Positions 25,132 through 36,986 of a stretch of 64,000 nucleotides of DNA are shown here, piece by piece. The notes under the pieces are model-generated. The model worked only from the letters and a program-made list of their open reading frames with translations. It was not told the DNA's origin and ran no database searches. The position numbers were made by a program, and so were the translations under genes. The stretch comes from Quercus robur. Its lineage: Eukaryota; Streptophyta; Magnoliopsida; Fagales; Fagaceae. Where the stretch lies: contig NC_065535.1 of assembly GCF_932294415.1 (NCBI RefSeq), forward strand, positions 30,046,782 through 30,110,781. Direction: 5' to 3'. Positions within the stretch are counted from its first letter, which is position 1, and the number at the start of each line of letters is the position of its first letter.

Positions 25132-25827
25132 TGTAGGGACACGTTTCGTGACGAACCACAGTAGAGTTGGGTTCGCACGTGAAAGGACCCAAACAATATC
25201 ATTTGTAGAGAGTGGATTCGAAAGGCTAGGCCTTAGTTACCCAGTGGTGGTTCTGGTGGTGTTCATATGTGATTTAAGCGCTTTCATCCTTGGAGCCTTT
25301 CTTCTGGAGGTAGACTGGGAGCCCTTTTCTTCTGGAGGTAGACTGGGAGCCTTTTTCTTCTGGAGGTAGACTGGGAGCCTTTTCTTTTCTGGCCAGTCGT
25401 CCCAGCCCCCCCTCTATATTATTTATTTTTTCTTTTATACTAGTCTGCGTTCATTTTCCTTCGTCCACGTGTAGGGTCGACATTTCCAAGACTGATACTT
25501 ATCCTGTCAATCCCAACCCAAAGTTGTTGGGAGTGGTTAATAAAGTTAAAGGATAAGGCTCTGTTAGGCGCAGAGATATGCATGGGGAAGATGGTAAAGG
25601 CAGCCTTTCCTAGATATTTTAGATTTCCCTTCAAGCATGTCCCTTTACCGTTTTGCCCCTCTTCTTGGTGGATCTTTGGGTCAGCCGAGGACTGCACTGT
25701 CCTCGGCTGCTTCTCCGGGCCAATTGGGCCTTATTATTCTTGAGCTCGGGCCATGACCTTTTTCGGCTTAGGCCTTTGAACTCTCCATCAGCAAGTGGGC
25801 CTGACCCATCAATTATTGGACCCCACA
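25132..25827 (-). repeat. 5' LTR (right copy) of the non-autonomous element
   Basis: 696 bp, near-identical to the left copy, with the same 27-bp triple repeat and the CAGCCGAGGAC / GTCCTCGGCTG inverted repeat (25682-25709). On the minus strand it is followed directly by the primer binding site. Confidence 0.9.
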
Positions 25828-26938
25828 CTTTCCTTGACTAACATTTATATTTTAAACAATTGGGAGGGATTTGAAATTTTGAACAAAAAAAAAAAAAGAA
25901 AAAGAAAAAGACTGGCTACTTCAAAATACATTTCAATGTCTAATTCAAGAGCCACTCAGGTAGTCTTGCAATCTTCTTTGCCTGAGGTCCTTGACGATTT
26001 GAGCCTATGAATGACAATTGTAATGAATATCAAGGAATATTTGATTCCCTCAAATAGTTACTCTTACTATTACTATGATTTTGCACTAATATATAAATAT
26101 GTTTGGCAAGTGATTGATTGTGAAATCAAATTGAAAATAGAAATAGGTTTGCTAGTGTTTCCTCTTGGTTTGGTGGTAAGCATAATTTTCATTATTCAAG
26201 TTATAACAATAGCAATCTTATTAGAAATTATGGTGCAACTTTGATTTAGTGGAAACCGGTATTTTTGGTTCTGTTCGTGTAATTGCCAAAGAAACAATTA
26301 ATAAAAACAAAAAAAATTTGAGTCATGAGAAGTTTATCAACAAATGAAATGTTTGTACTTTAGTTTACATTTAAATTTAGTCTCACATTTCAAAAGTATA
26401 ATCCAATGCATTATCCTATCAATAGGGTTGTCAACAAAGTATTTAAAGATGATCAATAATAAAGAAAATTACCCGTGCAATGCTAGTAGATACAAATGGT
26501 CTAATGAGTGCAGGAATTTTCAGAAGCATTTGAAACATTTCATAACTAAATAAAAGAACTCCTTGATTTTCATCATAGTAATTGTGATGTATTATTGAGG
26601 TAAACTGATAATCTGATATTAGAATAAGATTTTACTGAAAACAGAAAGGAAAATAATTATTCTATCTCCAAATAAGACCAGAATTAATTCTATGCAAATT
26701 AAGATTTTAGAAGGTAAACGTAGTTAAGAAGCTACTATGTGTATCTTAGTTAATGTGCCTAATCACATATCACATTTTCTTGCTAACCTATACCTTGTGC
26801 ATTTTGAAGGTTAAAATCCAAATAAAAACGAGGAAGCTTATAGAAGTTGATGCTTGTGACTATGAAAAACCTTTACCCGAGCCAAGGCATGATGTAGATT
26901 ACAAAGGAAAGCCTCCTGGTATTGGCAGATTTAACTAG

Positions 26939-27935
26939 CTAGACCCATTTTTTTTTTTTGCCCCCCACTTCCATGCCTCTAAGTTCTATGTATAATAAAT
27001 GTGACTCTTTCCATGGAGAGAGGGATGAGCTTAAACCCAACCACAGGTTCAGTGGTTGTGCATCTATTTTGGGTTTGTTTCATGCAATAATAATAAATTA
27101 TGTGTTAGCCAGTAGCTCTGCTTGTCAAAAGAGAAGATGAATCTGCACTAGTATGATGCTTCCTTTCATGTATCTACTTCTATTATATTCTCCTATTTTC
27201 CTTTATTAATGTGTGCTGTGCAAGAGTGCGTTGAGAAATGTTTATTATTGAATTGGATTATATAAATGATTATGAGTAGCTCTAATTATAATTTGACTAG
27301 TTCTTACATATAGCTAGCACTTTCTTGAGTTGTGACAGAAAGTAGGTTTTTTACGTTACATGTTGTAATTGGCTTCTCCATTGGGACAGTTAATCATGAA
27401 TAGAGCTATTAACAAACAATTAGGCATTAAAGCATAGTGAATTGAAGGAACTGTAGTTTTCCACAATGGAATTGGCAAAGTTAGATGTTGACTTCAGAAA
27501 AAGCATCTTGGATTCATTCAATGGTGCAACAACCACAATTCTTATTCGTATCACTTATTTCTATCAACATAACAAAAGGGAACAGTTCTTTGAATTCATT
27601 GGATATATGGAAAAAAAAAATACCATTTGATATGAAACAATCAAGACTGGTAAAAGAAAATTAACAAACTTGACAATGGAAGGAGCCACAGGGAAGAATC
27701 ATGCATAATGAGTATAAATATACCTACCATAACTGTTTTTTATTTTTATTTTTTATGATTAATATATTAAAGATCCATAATCATCCTCCGAAATTTGGGA
27801 CTAATATTTAATTTTTGTTGTTATATTTTTTTTCTTCGATCACAAATCAACTTGTGCTTCTAGCTCCATGTGGCCAAAAGGTTGTTAGACTTTGCTCATT
27901 GATTAACAGTCAAACATGATATGGAGATCAAAATT

Positions 27936-27975
<40 letters not shown>

Positions 27976-29670
27976 TTATTTTTGCACTTAATTTAACGAA
28001 ATTTTTTATGAAAAGTAAGCTAGATTTGTTGTCTAACAACGAAGTACAATTATTTACTTTCAGACAAGAGGTTGTAACTTGTACTACATACACCTTTTTT
28101 TGCTTCAGATTCCCTTGCCCCTCCTTTTATCTGTTATTTAATCCCCTCAAGAATGGCATAAAATAAGAAAGAAACAAGGGCCTCTAAATGAAAAAAAAAG
28201 AGTTCTTATTAGATGCATGAGAACATTTCAGAAGTCAAAAGAAGAACATTTCAGTCTGTTTCTCAAGAAGCTAAGCACGTGGTTGATCTTTTGACAGCTT
28301 ATATGTTAACTGTGATCAAGCCTTTGTTTTTATGTCTGCCGACAACCTCAAGTTGTATATAAAGCATAGGGAATGGAATCTTCATCATTTGCAATCCTTA
28401 ACAAATAGCTGTACAAAAACACCATCAACATGCAATCCACCTGGAAGGGTTGGTTTAATTGATATCTGTTAATTGTAATATATTCTATTACTAGAATTCA
28501 TTAGTGTTGCATACTTTCTCAACAGATTCCACTGTGGTTTCATGACACCTAATTTAACCACATAAGAGCATTCACAATGATTTCATGTATAGAACAATAG
28601 CTATGTTCATCTCTCCCATTGATTTATTGTTAGAGATGTTGACTCATATTCTGAATAAGAAAATAACAATGATTTTTAGTATAGAGATCTCACAAGTGGA
28701 GCTTAAGCGCGTTAAGTTGAGCTCATGAGGCTTAATGCAGCTTGATTAAGTTTGTTTGGCCGAAGATGAATAATAGGTCGGGATGGGGGATCAATAAGGA
28801 TAGAGCATTATTGTTACATGCCAATGTCTACGGAGTGTGTGCATAACATAAGTTGAAATCGTGTTTTCAAAACACAATTTCAGTTAAATTGTGAAATTGT
28901 GTTTTCACAATTTCAAATCATGATTTCAAAATTATAACTAAAATTGTGAAGCATGATTTCCAAGGCTGCATACGAATATGTGCAACTAACTATGCAACAA
29001 ACATTAACGATAAGGATATATTGAGAATTTCAATTTATCAAATTAGAGTTTTAACTGGGGAGGTAATATATGTTGTAAACTCTTTATTTTTTTTTTCTTC
29101 TCTCTTTCTTTTTAAAAATATTTATTTTAATATAGTGAAAATTACCCACAGCTCTTGTGGATGTAGGCACATTGCTAAACCACCTAAAAGTTGTTGACTT
29201 CCTCTTATTTTTCTCTTTGTTTTTCACTGCATTGCTTAGATGGACAATTAACAACATCTATTAAGTGTCTTATACTGTATTTGATGATCGAGGGGCACTA
29301 ATTACTAGGACGTGAGTGCATTGACCAAGAATGGTATGATACCTAACAAGTGAAAGCGGCCCATGGTATTGCAAAGACACATATAGAAAGAAGATATCAA
29401 AGGGGAATTGAATTCTAAAAGTTGGAACAAATAGTCCCACATTCACAATGTTGCTGCTGGGAGATAAAAAGAAGACAATGAACATTGATGTAACATAGTT
29501 GACTTTGAGTTGGTGGATATCAATGTGTGTTGCATTTTCATAATCATTCCAAGAAGGCTTTTGTAGAAGTTCATCATGACAAGCTATTTTGGCTGCATTG
29601 TCTAGCACTGAGAAATATCAGCATATATATGCTAGAATCCCCTCTCAAACACAAAAACCACATCTCAACA
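26939..29670. other. Intergenic region between the two PSY-like copies
   Basis: AT-rich with an (AT)n microsatellite at about 27938-27970. A promoter-like GTATATAAAGC near 28356 is followed by a leader-like, CA-rich stretch and a very short ORF at 28430; it may be a remnant promoter, but no peptide exon follows. A palindromic cluster of GAAATTGTGTTTTCAC motifs lies at 28855-28920. No gene recognised. Confidence 0.5.
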
Positions 29671-30420
29671 ATGGAGAAATCAACAATGCTTCCTTGGATC
29701 AAGATCTTTATTCTCATCCTTCTCCTAGACCCTATTTGCTCATCTTCAGGTATATCATATATGCAAGTTTGATGGCATAAAATATTTCCAAAAACTGCAT
29801 GTTGGGTTAACAGCTGATTAACATGCATGATCTTGTTCTTTTCCTTGTAGGCAGAGCTACTAGCTTCAACGATGGTATGGAGCAAACATACCAACCTGGT
29901 GAGGTGAGCTTAGTTGCACACATGCATGTGCATAAATCTCTTCTCTAAATGAGTTAACATGTAGCTTTTGTGCTATGTCCACCCAATTCATGGATGCCAT
30001 ACCTATAATAAAGTCCTTAGAGATGAAAGATACAAGCTACCTTCCTGATAGAGAGGCAAAATCAGTGCACCCATGGTGACTTTGATTATCATTATTGGTT
30101 CTTAATAATTATACTTTAAATAGAAAGAGGTCCTCACTATAAATGAATTGATATAGGAAAGGTAGAAGATCTGGTGCAAATACCATTTGAAAAAGGTTAA
30201 TTTTTGAAGAGTTATGCCAAGTGTGTGCTTCACTTATGTACTACTTATTTCTTGTTATTTTATTTTGGTTGGCTTTTGAGTTTTAATTACCCTTTCCTTT
30301 ATGAAGGTGATTTTCCAAATGAAGATAAGAAAGCTTATAGGAGCTGGAGCAATGTTGGATTATCAAGACCCAGTAGCCAATCCTACACATGAACCGCCAA
30401 AGAGAGGTGGTAAAGGCTAA
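29671..30420 (+). CDS. PSY-like (tyrosine-sulfated peptide family) secreted peptide precursor, intact copy 2
   Basis: Three exons, 29671-29749, 29851-29903 and 30307-30420, join in frame at GT-AG borders and encode 81 aa. Residues 1-27 form a signal peptide with a strongly hydrophobic core (IFILILLL), so the product should enter the secretory pathway. The C-terminal exon encodes KIRKLIGAGAMLDYQDPVAN and continues PTHEPPKRGGKG. The DYQDPVANPTHEP core matches the PSY1 hallmark DYGDPSANPKHDP at 9 of 13 positions, including the Asp-Tyr that is sulfated in that family. PSY peptides are apoplastic growth signals cut from short precursors. Same exon phases as copy 1 upstream. A TATA-like GCATATATATGC lies at about 29619. 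The family call is mine from the motif; expression is unknown. Confidence 0.75.
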
Positions 30421-33400
30421 AGGAGGCAACAATCTTTGAGCAACTTAGACCTCATCTTATATCCTTTTGAGCTTCTGTGAGATTAATGTCACTTAGAGAG
30501 AGATAGAGAGGCATGTTGAGTAAAATTCTCCGATAAGTTTGCTACAAATTTTAGGTGTGAATAGTATATATGTAACTTCCCTTGCGTTTAAAGTTGGCCA
30601 TATATAGAAGATTGATTGAGGATGTTTAAATGTTCTACCACAAAAAAAAAATGTGAATAAATAAGGAGGAAGAGAGAAAAAAGAAAAGAAAAAAAAAAAA
30701 AAAAAACAATAAGACAAAAGGACATATGGGGGAAGTAACAATTCAAATCCTAATCCATATGGTTATCTAATAATTAAATAATAATAATAACCAAATTTCA
30801 GCAATGCTCTCAAAGTACAGAAGAAAATCAGGGCACATCCATAAGCCTGTCTAAAAAATCATTTTGTATCCTGAATTTACATGCAGGTTGGCCCACAAAG
30901 ATAGAAGAACTGTGATGAGAGAGGCACAATATTGGTTTGTCAATGCCTTAAGCTTGTTTCACAGTTTCACCATTAAGCAGTAAAAGCTACTGTCCTGTAA
31001 AAGTAAAAAAAAGAAGAAAATGTAAGGCCTCTCTTTTGGCCAAAATATCCTCTTTTCACTTCGTTTTTACTAGAGACATGACCACATTATATAGGGGATG
31101 TCGCTAAACATGGATAGGGCCAAGTTTTTCTTTCATGGTTAATTAGAGGGCGGTTGCCAAAAGATAAGCATTAGCATTCTTTCCAATGAAGAGCCGGCTA
31201 ATTAGACCCACAATTTTGGAAGAATTATTCGATGCACCCGGTAAGCTACACTCTCCCCTGATATAAATGAGAGTTTTACGTGGAAAACGCATATATAAGG
31301 TCCGCTTTCATATGAGAAGAGGGCGTAATACACCGAGTGCACTAAATAATTTCACTATAATTTGAGCACAACGTGACACAAACTCAAGCATTGACCATTA
31401 GATCTTGTCTACCCATGGTTGGAAATTCTTGAAGATTCCCAAGTATTAGTCTAACCTATAATTTCTTTTTTCTTTTGTTAAAGATAGGAATGACAATCTA
31501 AACCACCCCACCTTGCCCTGTATAGCAAATGGGGTAGGAACTGGGTTTAAGTCTTTCCCTCAAAGTTCGGGTATGTATATAATACTTTGTTTTATAAGGC
31601 ATATATATGCTCCTTAGTCTTCAAATTTTGAATTTAAGATGTCTTTTAGTGTTTTATTATTGAATTTCTGTTGTAATCTTCTAAGTTTTGAATTATTTAT
31701 AATTTTAAATTGTTGTTTTGTTATATATAGTTTGTTTTTTAGTTTTCTAATACTTAAAATTTTGTATCATTAAGCTTTGGGAATGTTTTGTAATGTTAGA
31801 ACATTTTTTTTTAATGAGTTTTAATTTAATGTGGAATTCTAATCAATTATAAAAATATAAATTATATTGAGTGGGTAGGACGGGTACCCACAGGCTATGC
31901 TGGGCGTGGAGGTGGGACAAGAGTAGGGTTGGGAGTAGAGCATGGGGTAGTAGCGGGGAATAGGAAACTCATCATGTTGCCATCTTTCACTACATACTAG
32001 TCCAACATATCATAATTTAAAAAAAAAAAAAGAAAAAGAAAAGTGAAACATGTATCAAGCAATTTTAGGGTAAACTTCACCATTCCTCCTAAATGTCATA
32101 GAAAATTTAGCTCACATTCCATCCTATGTTTCTATGGAGGGAGATGAGGGAAAGGAGGAATGGTGACTAAGTGTACTAAATTTTAGTATGTTCCTCATCT
32201 TGCTCTTTACTTTCCTCTCCTCTCCTCCTCCTCAATGTCAAACATACCCTAAGAGTAGAATCCCTAGTTGGACATGATAAATTAGCTCATAACTATTTTC
32301 AGAGACATGTTTATCAACAATGATCACTCATGCAATGAGTTCATGTTACATCCTAAAACTGCTTAGTATCAAAGCCTTGACTCTGTCCATCTTCATTATC
32401 AATGACGTCACTTAGTGGAATAACTTGAGTCTATAAAAAACTAGAAATAGTAACTTGGTCAAAGACCCATTTTGTTTTGGTTGACATCGGTCACAAAATT
32501 TGGAAACTAATTGGTCATCTAGGTTGTTGGTCTTCAATCTAACTGAACCCAACCCATGACCACCCTTATCATTGGTTGTTTCACAAGTTACAATTGGAAG
32601 GGTCTCTGCACATATGAAACTTACATATTATGAGACACTTGATATATATACCTGCTCCAAGAGATAATTCTTCCTCTCAAAGATGAACCTATTAGAGCAG
32701 ACTTGTACCTATTTAATGCATATCCTCTTTGGTTTTTTTTTTTTTTTGGGAGGGGGGTGAGAATCTAAAATCTTTAATAGGTTACTTTTAAGCAATGCTA
32801 AAGACACAAAAATTTTCTTAACATTTTTCACCATTTGTTAAGTTGGTAAGTTTTGATTGGAGTAATATTATTTTTATATGTGTTCATCACTAACATCAGT
32901 TTTATTATACATCAAGCTTAAAAAGTCATATTATTAATTGTGAAAAAAAAATATGAAAAAAATTAAGTAAAAAATCTAGAAGAATCCTTGTAATTTTATA
33001 CTGGTGGAAAATTAAATCAGATACTTTTTTTTATTATAGAAAAATCATGTACTTTTAATTTTTCTAAAAAAGTTCAACAATTTCATTAATGTGACAACCA
33101 AAAACCCTCAGCCTCACTCTCTTAAACTTTTGCTTAACAACAAAAAAATTTTGTACCAATATCACAAAAAAACACCATTTTGTTTTCTAAAGACAATGAT
33201 GGTGTTCCCTATAGAACTCTGAGAAAGAAAAAACGATAATGGCTTTTAGATAAGTTTTTGCCTTTTTGATAAAACTTTCCCTCTCCATCAAATATGAGGA
33301 AATAAAATAGTAATCACTATTAGTGTTAGATTTCTAAATGCAAACGAAGTGGGATATGATTTTGATGGTTACGTATAATAAAATTGTAGCAGTATTTAAA

Positions 33401-33472
33401 TCGAAATAATAATAATAATACTCCTTTTTGGGATAGATTGATAGTTATTTATAGTTCTATACTATTATTTAA
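30421..33472. other. Intergenic region
   Basis: AT-rich, with poly(A) and poly(T) tracts (for example 30685-30705 and 32736-32748). A foldback element lies at 31222-31352. No ORF of recognisable family; the first few hundred bases probably include the 3' UTR of the PSY-like gene. Confidence 0.5.
31222..31352. mobile_element. Foldback (MITE-like) element
   Basis: GAATTATTCGATGCACCCGG at the left matches the inverted right end (CCGAGTGCACTAAATAATTT) with a few mismatches, and the CTACACTCTCC / AGAGGGCGTAATA segments continue the arms. It is related to the foldback in beta-amylase intron 1. Confidence 0.55.
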
Positions 33473-33697
33473 GGAAAATTATTGAATACTCTGGGAGTAC
33501 CATAAATACGTACTATTTCCTCTCACATGAATTGTGGGTTCCACCATAAATTTAATTAGTGAGACCCACAGTTATATGAGATGGGGGAGTACATATTTAT
33601 AGTATTCTGAGAGTACCCAATAATTATCTTGTGACAATTCATGTGAAAGGAGGAAGTACACATTTATGGTACTCCTAGAGTATTCAATAATTTTCCC
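33473..33697. mobile_element. Foldback MITE, family copy a
   Basis: The left arm GGAAAATTATTGAATACTCT... and the right arm ending ...AGAGTATTCAATAATTTTCC are inverted over about 65 bp with few mismatches. A shorter internal inverted pair surrounds the centre (GTGGGTTCCACC / GTGAGACCCAC). Confidence 0.75.
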
Positions 33698-33851
33698 AAG
33701 CGTATTCAGAAGCTAGTAAATAACAAAAGAAATATTTGTTAAAGTGAAATGTTTACGAATGCCTTTAGAGCATTGGTTAACAATATATTTTAGAAAAATT
33801 TTGACATCATTTTTATGGAAAATAAAAAAATCTGTCAAAATAGAAAATTTT

Positions 33852-34000
33852 TTAGGTAATCTCGGAGTATAGTGAAATGGTGCTCCTTCCTCTCACATTC
33901 ATGGTAGACCACACCATGAATTTAATGAGCGAATCCTACCATAAATGTGAAATGAGAGAGCATCATTCTTCATGCTCCGAGAGTAGTTAAGAATTACTCG
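33852..34000. mobile_element. Foldback MITE, family copy b (diverged)
   Basis: Arms TAATCTCGGAGTATAGTG... and ...CATGCTCCGAGAGTAGTTAA are inverted and resemble copy a in layout, including the central 'deleted methyl-C-rich' flanked by TTTAATGAGCG. The arms are shorter and more diverged. Confidence 0.55.
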
Positions 34001-35071
34001 TCAAAATATTAATTTTTTTTTCTTTTCCCATATATATATTTTTTTAACTGAATAAATGCCCTAAATTATAAGACTCTTCGACCATGTTTGGTTCAACTGA
34101 AAACGGGGTGATTTCTGTGGGTAGTATGAGATTTTTGTTTTTCTGATTTTCTCCAAAAATTTGATCAACTGGAATTATTAAACTACATTTTGGGCTTGGA
34201 GCCTTTTCCTTTAGGGGAGCTCTCTTAACCGTCCGATCAATTTGCCTCGAGATTTTAAAACTTTTATTTCTTTAGAAGGAAGTATCTGATTTTTGTTACT
34301 CACATTTTGACCATATGCAAAAGAAAACAGTTGGCTGGTTTAACTACCCTTCATCTACCAAAATCATCTGGGTAAAAGTATCTTCTGGTAAAGTTACACT
34401 GCAAATTTCAGCACCAAATTTTTTTATTTATTTATTTTTTAAACAAAAAGATAAAGATACAATGATAATGTAATACTTTAACAACTCCATGCAATTAAGA
34501 CCGGTCTTTATTCTTTTTCAATTCAATTTTTAATTATCAACAATTAACAAGGTGGAATCTTAAGTTAGAACTCGCATCAAAGTCCACAGTACCACACACG
34601 CCAGCCAGCTTTCAAGTCAATTCTCTTACCCAAAAACGAAAAACTTTAGGAAAAAAAATAAGAAAGAAAAAGGTTAAGTTAATCATTTCCTTGGAACCCA
34701 CCATGGGAGAATTAAAAAAAATATTCTAAACGTACTTTTAATATGATTTTATACTTTTAATATTCTAAATTTAATGATTTTATAGTTTTTAAATAAACCA
34801 TGTAGTATATTTATTTATATAACTTTTATATCCACCGTTTAATGAATGGGAAGACTATATTTAATGCAACTTTTTATAAATTTTATGGGAAGGATTCTCT
34901 TTTACAAAAACTAAAAAATATCATTAAATTTTTTTTAATATTTAATTCAAATATGTTGTACATAATGATTAATCATTTAAATAATTACATAATAGACAAT
35001 TTTTTTTATTTATTTATAAAAGGTTAGAAAATCACATACTAATATACTTAAATAGATTGTTTGTGTTAATA

Positions 35072-36174
35072 GAAAAATTATTACATACTCTCATAATACA
35101 ATGACATGGTATTCCATCATCTTATATTTATAATGAATTTCATAATAAATTTAATTAATGAAACCCATCATAAATATTGTTAAATATTAGCATTGATACA
35201 CCATGTTGAATATGCTACTATGGATGCGGAAGCGAAAGCATAAAGTATAGAACACAGTAACACACGAGGGTTACGTGGTTCAGCCTAACGGCCTACATCC
35301 ACGGAGGAAACCCTAAAGGGCTACATTAATAATATATTAGAGTGTAGTACAAATCTTTTGTTACAATGAATCATAACATGTGTATATATAGTAGACTAAA
35401 CCCTAGACTAATAGACTTCTAGTACAAGTAGGAGACTTGGCTTGCACACAAAGTAGAATTAGGCTTGGGCCTATGCTAATGAGCTAATATATCTCTAACA
35501 CCCCCTCTTAAACTCAAGATGGAAGTTTGATGAAATTTTGAGATTTGATAAGGTTGAGAAGATCCCTTGAATGAAGTTTGGCTCTGTGACGGTAGTTTGA
35601 GAAAGGCAATGGTCTTGCAGTGTTGATGCGACTTCCAATGGTGGCTTGACTGTACCGGAGAGTTTTGACGGCAGCAGTAGGAAGCCAAAGAAGATGAACG
35701 CAGCGAAAATAAACACTGAGAAAGACAAAGATTGCTCTTAAATATACCGCAAGGACAGAAAACCATGGCCACAAGAAGGTGGCTCTGATACCATGTTAAA
35801 TATTAGCATTGATACACCATGTTGAATATGCTACTATGGATGCGGAAGCGAAAGCATAAAGTATAGAACACAGTAACACACGAGGGTTACGTGGTTCAGC
35901 CTAACGGCCTACATCCACGGAGGAAACCCTAAAGGGCTACATTAATAATATATTAGAGTGTAGTACAAATCCTTTGTTACAATGAATCATAACATGTGTA
36001 TATATAGTAGACTAAACCCTAGACTAATAGACTTCTAGTACAAGTAGGAGACTTGGCTTGCACACAAAGTAGAATTAGGCTTGGGCCTATGCTAATGGGC
36101 TAATATATCTCTAACAAATATGATATAGAAGAGCATCATATCACCATATTTTAGAAATACTTAATAATTACTCG
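35072..36174. mobile_element. Foldback MITE, family copy c, split by a TRIM element
   Basis: The left half (35072-35177) starts GAAAAATTATTACATACTCTC and the right half (36122-36174) ends with an inverted version, ATACTTAATAATTACTCG. Between them sits the complete 939-bp TRIM-like element, so this MITE is older than that insertion. Confidence 0.55.
35178..36116 (-). mobile_element. TRIM-like miniature LTR retrotransposon, 939 bp, TSD AATAT
   Basis: Two 323-bp direct repeats (35178-35500 and 35794-36116) start TGTTAAATATTAG and end ATATCTCTAACA with about two differences. The flanks carry AATAT on both sides (35173-35177 and 36117-36121). Orientation is minus: CATGGTATCAGAGCCACC, the initiator-tRNA-Met primer site, lies next to the right LTR on that strand. 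A polypurine tract (TTTAAGAGGGGG, minus) precedes the left LTR. The 293-bp interior has no coding capacity. Such short, LTR-bounded, gene-less elements are called TRIMs and depend on proteins from other elements. Confidence 0.9.
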
Positions 36175-36986
36175 TGTTAATGTGTGTCCTTAGACACTTA
36201 CTAAAAACGTATTCATTGGATCACACCTTTATTAGAAAGTGGAATAATAAAAAGAACAAGAGTTAATCAAAATAGAATTTTTTTTTTAAAACTAAGTTAA
36301 TTACAATAAAAAGTAGCTTCATTGCATTAAGTTTTCTATTCTTAATAAACAAGACCCTAAATTCCAAATTAAAATGTTATTTAAGTAATTTTTTAAGTCT
36401 TAAATCTCAAATTTTAAGATTTATTGGTTGTTAAAATCTCATGATATTTATGAGATTCCAAATTCAAAAACTCTTGATAGTAAGATATTTAAAGAGAAGT
36501 TTACCTTTGAAAAAAAAATAAAAAACCCAAATATCTAAAAGAGAATCTTTCTTTTCTTTTAATAATCTAAAGGGGATTATAAATTTATAATTATTCAATT
36601 GAGTTGGAAGAAAAAAAAAAAATCTCAAAATATAATTAAGAGTAGAGGAAAATGACAAAAATGTCCTCAAAGACAACACTGAATCAGAAGCAGAACCAAA
36701 CTGGAAACTGAAACCTCCATCACACTTGTGCCAGCCCAGCAGAGACATCTTATCTGCAAACTCATACTGCAATCAATCAATCAATTAAAATCCCAAACAC
36801 ACCAAGTTGAGTTTGGTGCCAAGTTCTAATCACTCCATTAATCTCAACTTAATCCCCACACCTTCATTACTCTCTCTCTCTCTTGTATTTATCATTTTCT
36901 GTACCTTGAATTTCACAACTTTCACCTTTCCACTCTTTTTCTCTTATCCCAAATTCTCGATCCAAGGAACAAAAAAAAAAAAAAAA
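36175..36986 (+). promoter_or_regulatory. Upstream region and 5' UTR of the KLCR gene
   Basis: AT-rich to about 36780, then a CT-rich leader (36869-36885, TCTCTCTCTC). A 17-base poly(A) run (36971-36987) ends in the A of the ATG. An in-frame ATG at 36807 would add 60 hydrophobic and basic residues but lacks family similarity. Confidence 0.45.

Larger units (their letters stand above)
20109..25827 (-). mobile_element. Young non-autonomous LTR retrotransposon, 5719 bp, TSD CTTTC
   Basis: Two 696-bp direct repeats (20109-20804 and 25132-25827) have TG...CA ends and differ by about five transitions by eye. They are flanked by the 5-bp duplication CTTTC (20104-20108 and 25828-25832). Orientation is minus: inside the right LTR lies the primer site reading ATTGGCGCCGTCTGTGGGAA on the minus strand (25131-25112), and next to the left LTR is the polypurine tract TTTTGAGGGGCTAT (minus, 20805-20818). 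The 4.3-kb interior has no reverse transcriptase, integrase or recognisable gag, so the element needs a helper. High LTR identity points to recent insertion. It lies in an intron of PSY-like copy 1. Confidence 0.9.
19534..26938 (+). pseudogene. PSY-like secreted peptide precursor, disrupted copy 1
   Basis: Exon 1 (19534-19597) encodes a hydrophobic signal sequence (MSSKIRIFVLIFIILFIYMPS) and ends in the same phase as exon 1 of copy 2. Exon 2 aligned to copy 2 starts at 19710 and reads about 14 codons to an in-frame TAA at 19751-19753. Exon 3 (26810-26938) begins after TTTTGAAG exactly as in copy 2. It encodes 42 residues with RKLIEVDACDY, then EKPLPEPRHD and a second DY followed by KGKPPGIGRFN. 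The DY...P..P.HD pattern resembles tyrosine-sulfated PSY peptides; the C-terminal DYKGKPP could alternatively recall RGF/CLEL peptides. A 5.7-kb LTR element splits the intron before exon 3. Joining exon 1 directly to exon 3 breaks the frame. I judge it non-functional unless another exon 2 is used. Confidence 0.6.

Noticed and set aside
28340-28460. Third PSY-like gene
   Set aside because: A TATA-like box and a leader-like stretch are present, but no signal peptide or DY motif exon follows.
28595-28690. MITE starting GAGCATTCACAATG
   Set aside because: Only one end is plausible; no matching inverted end was found nearby.
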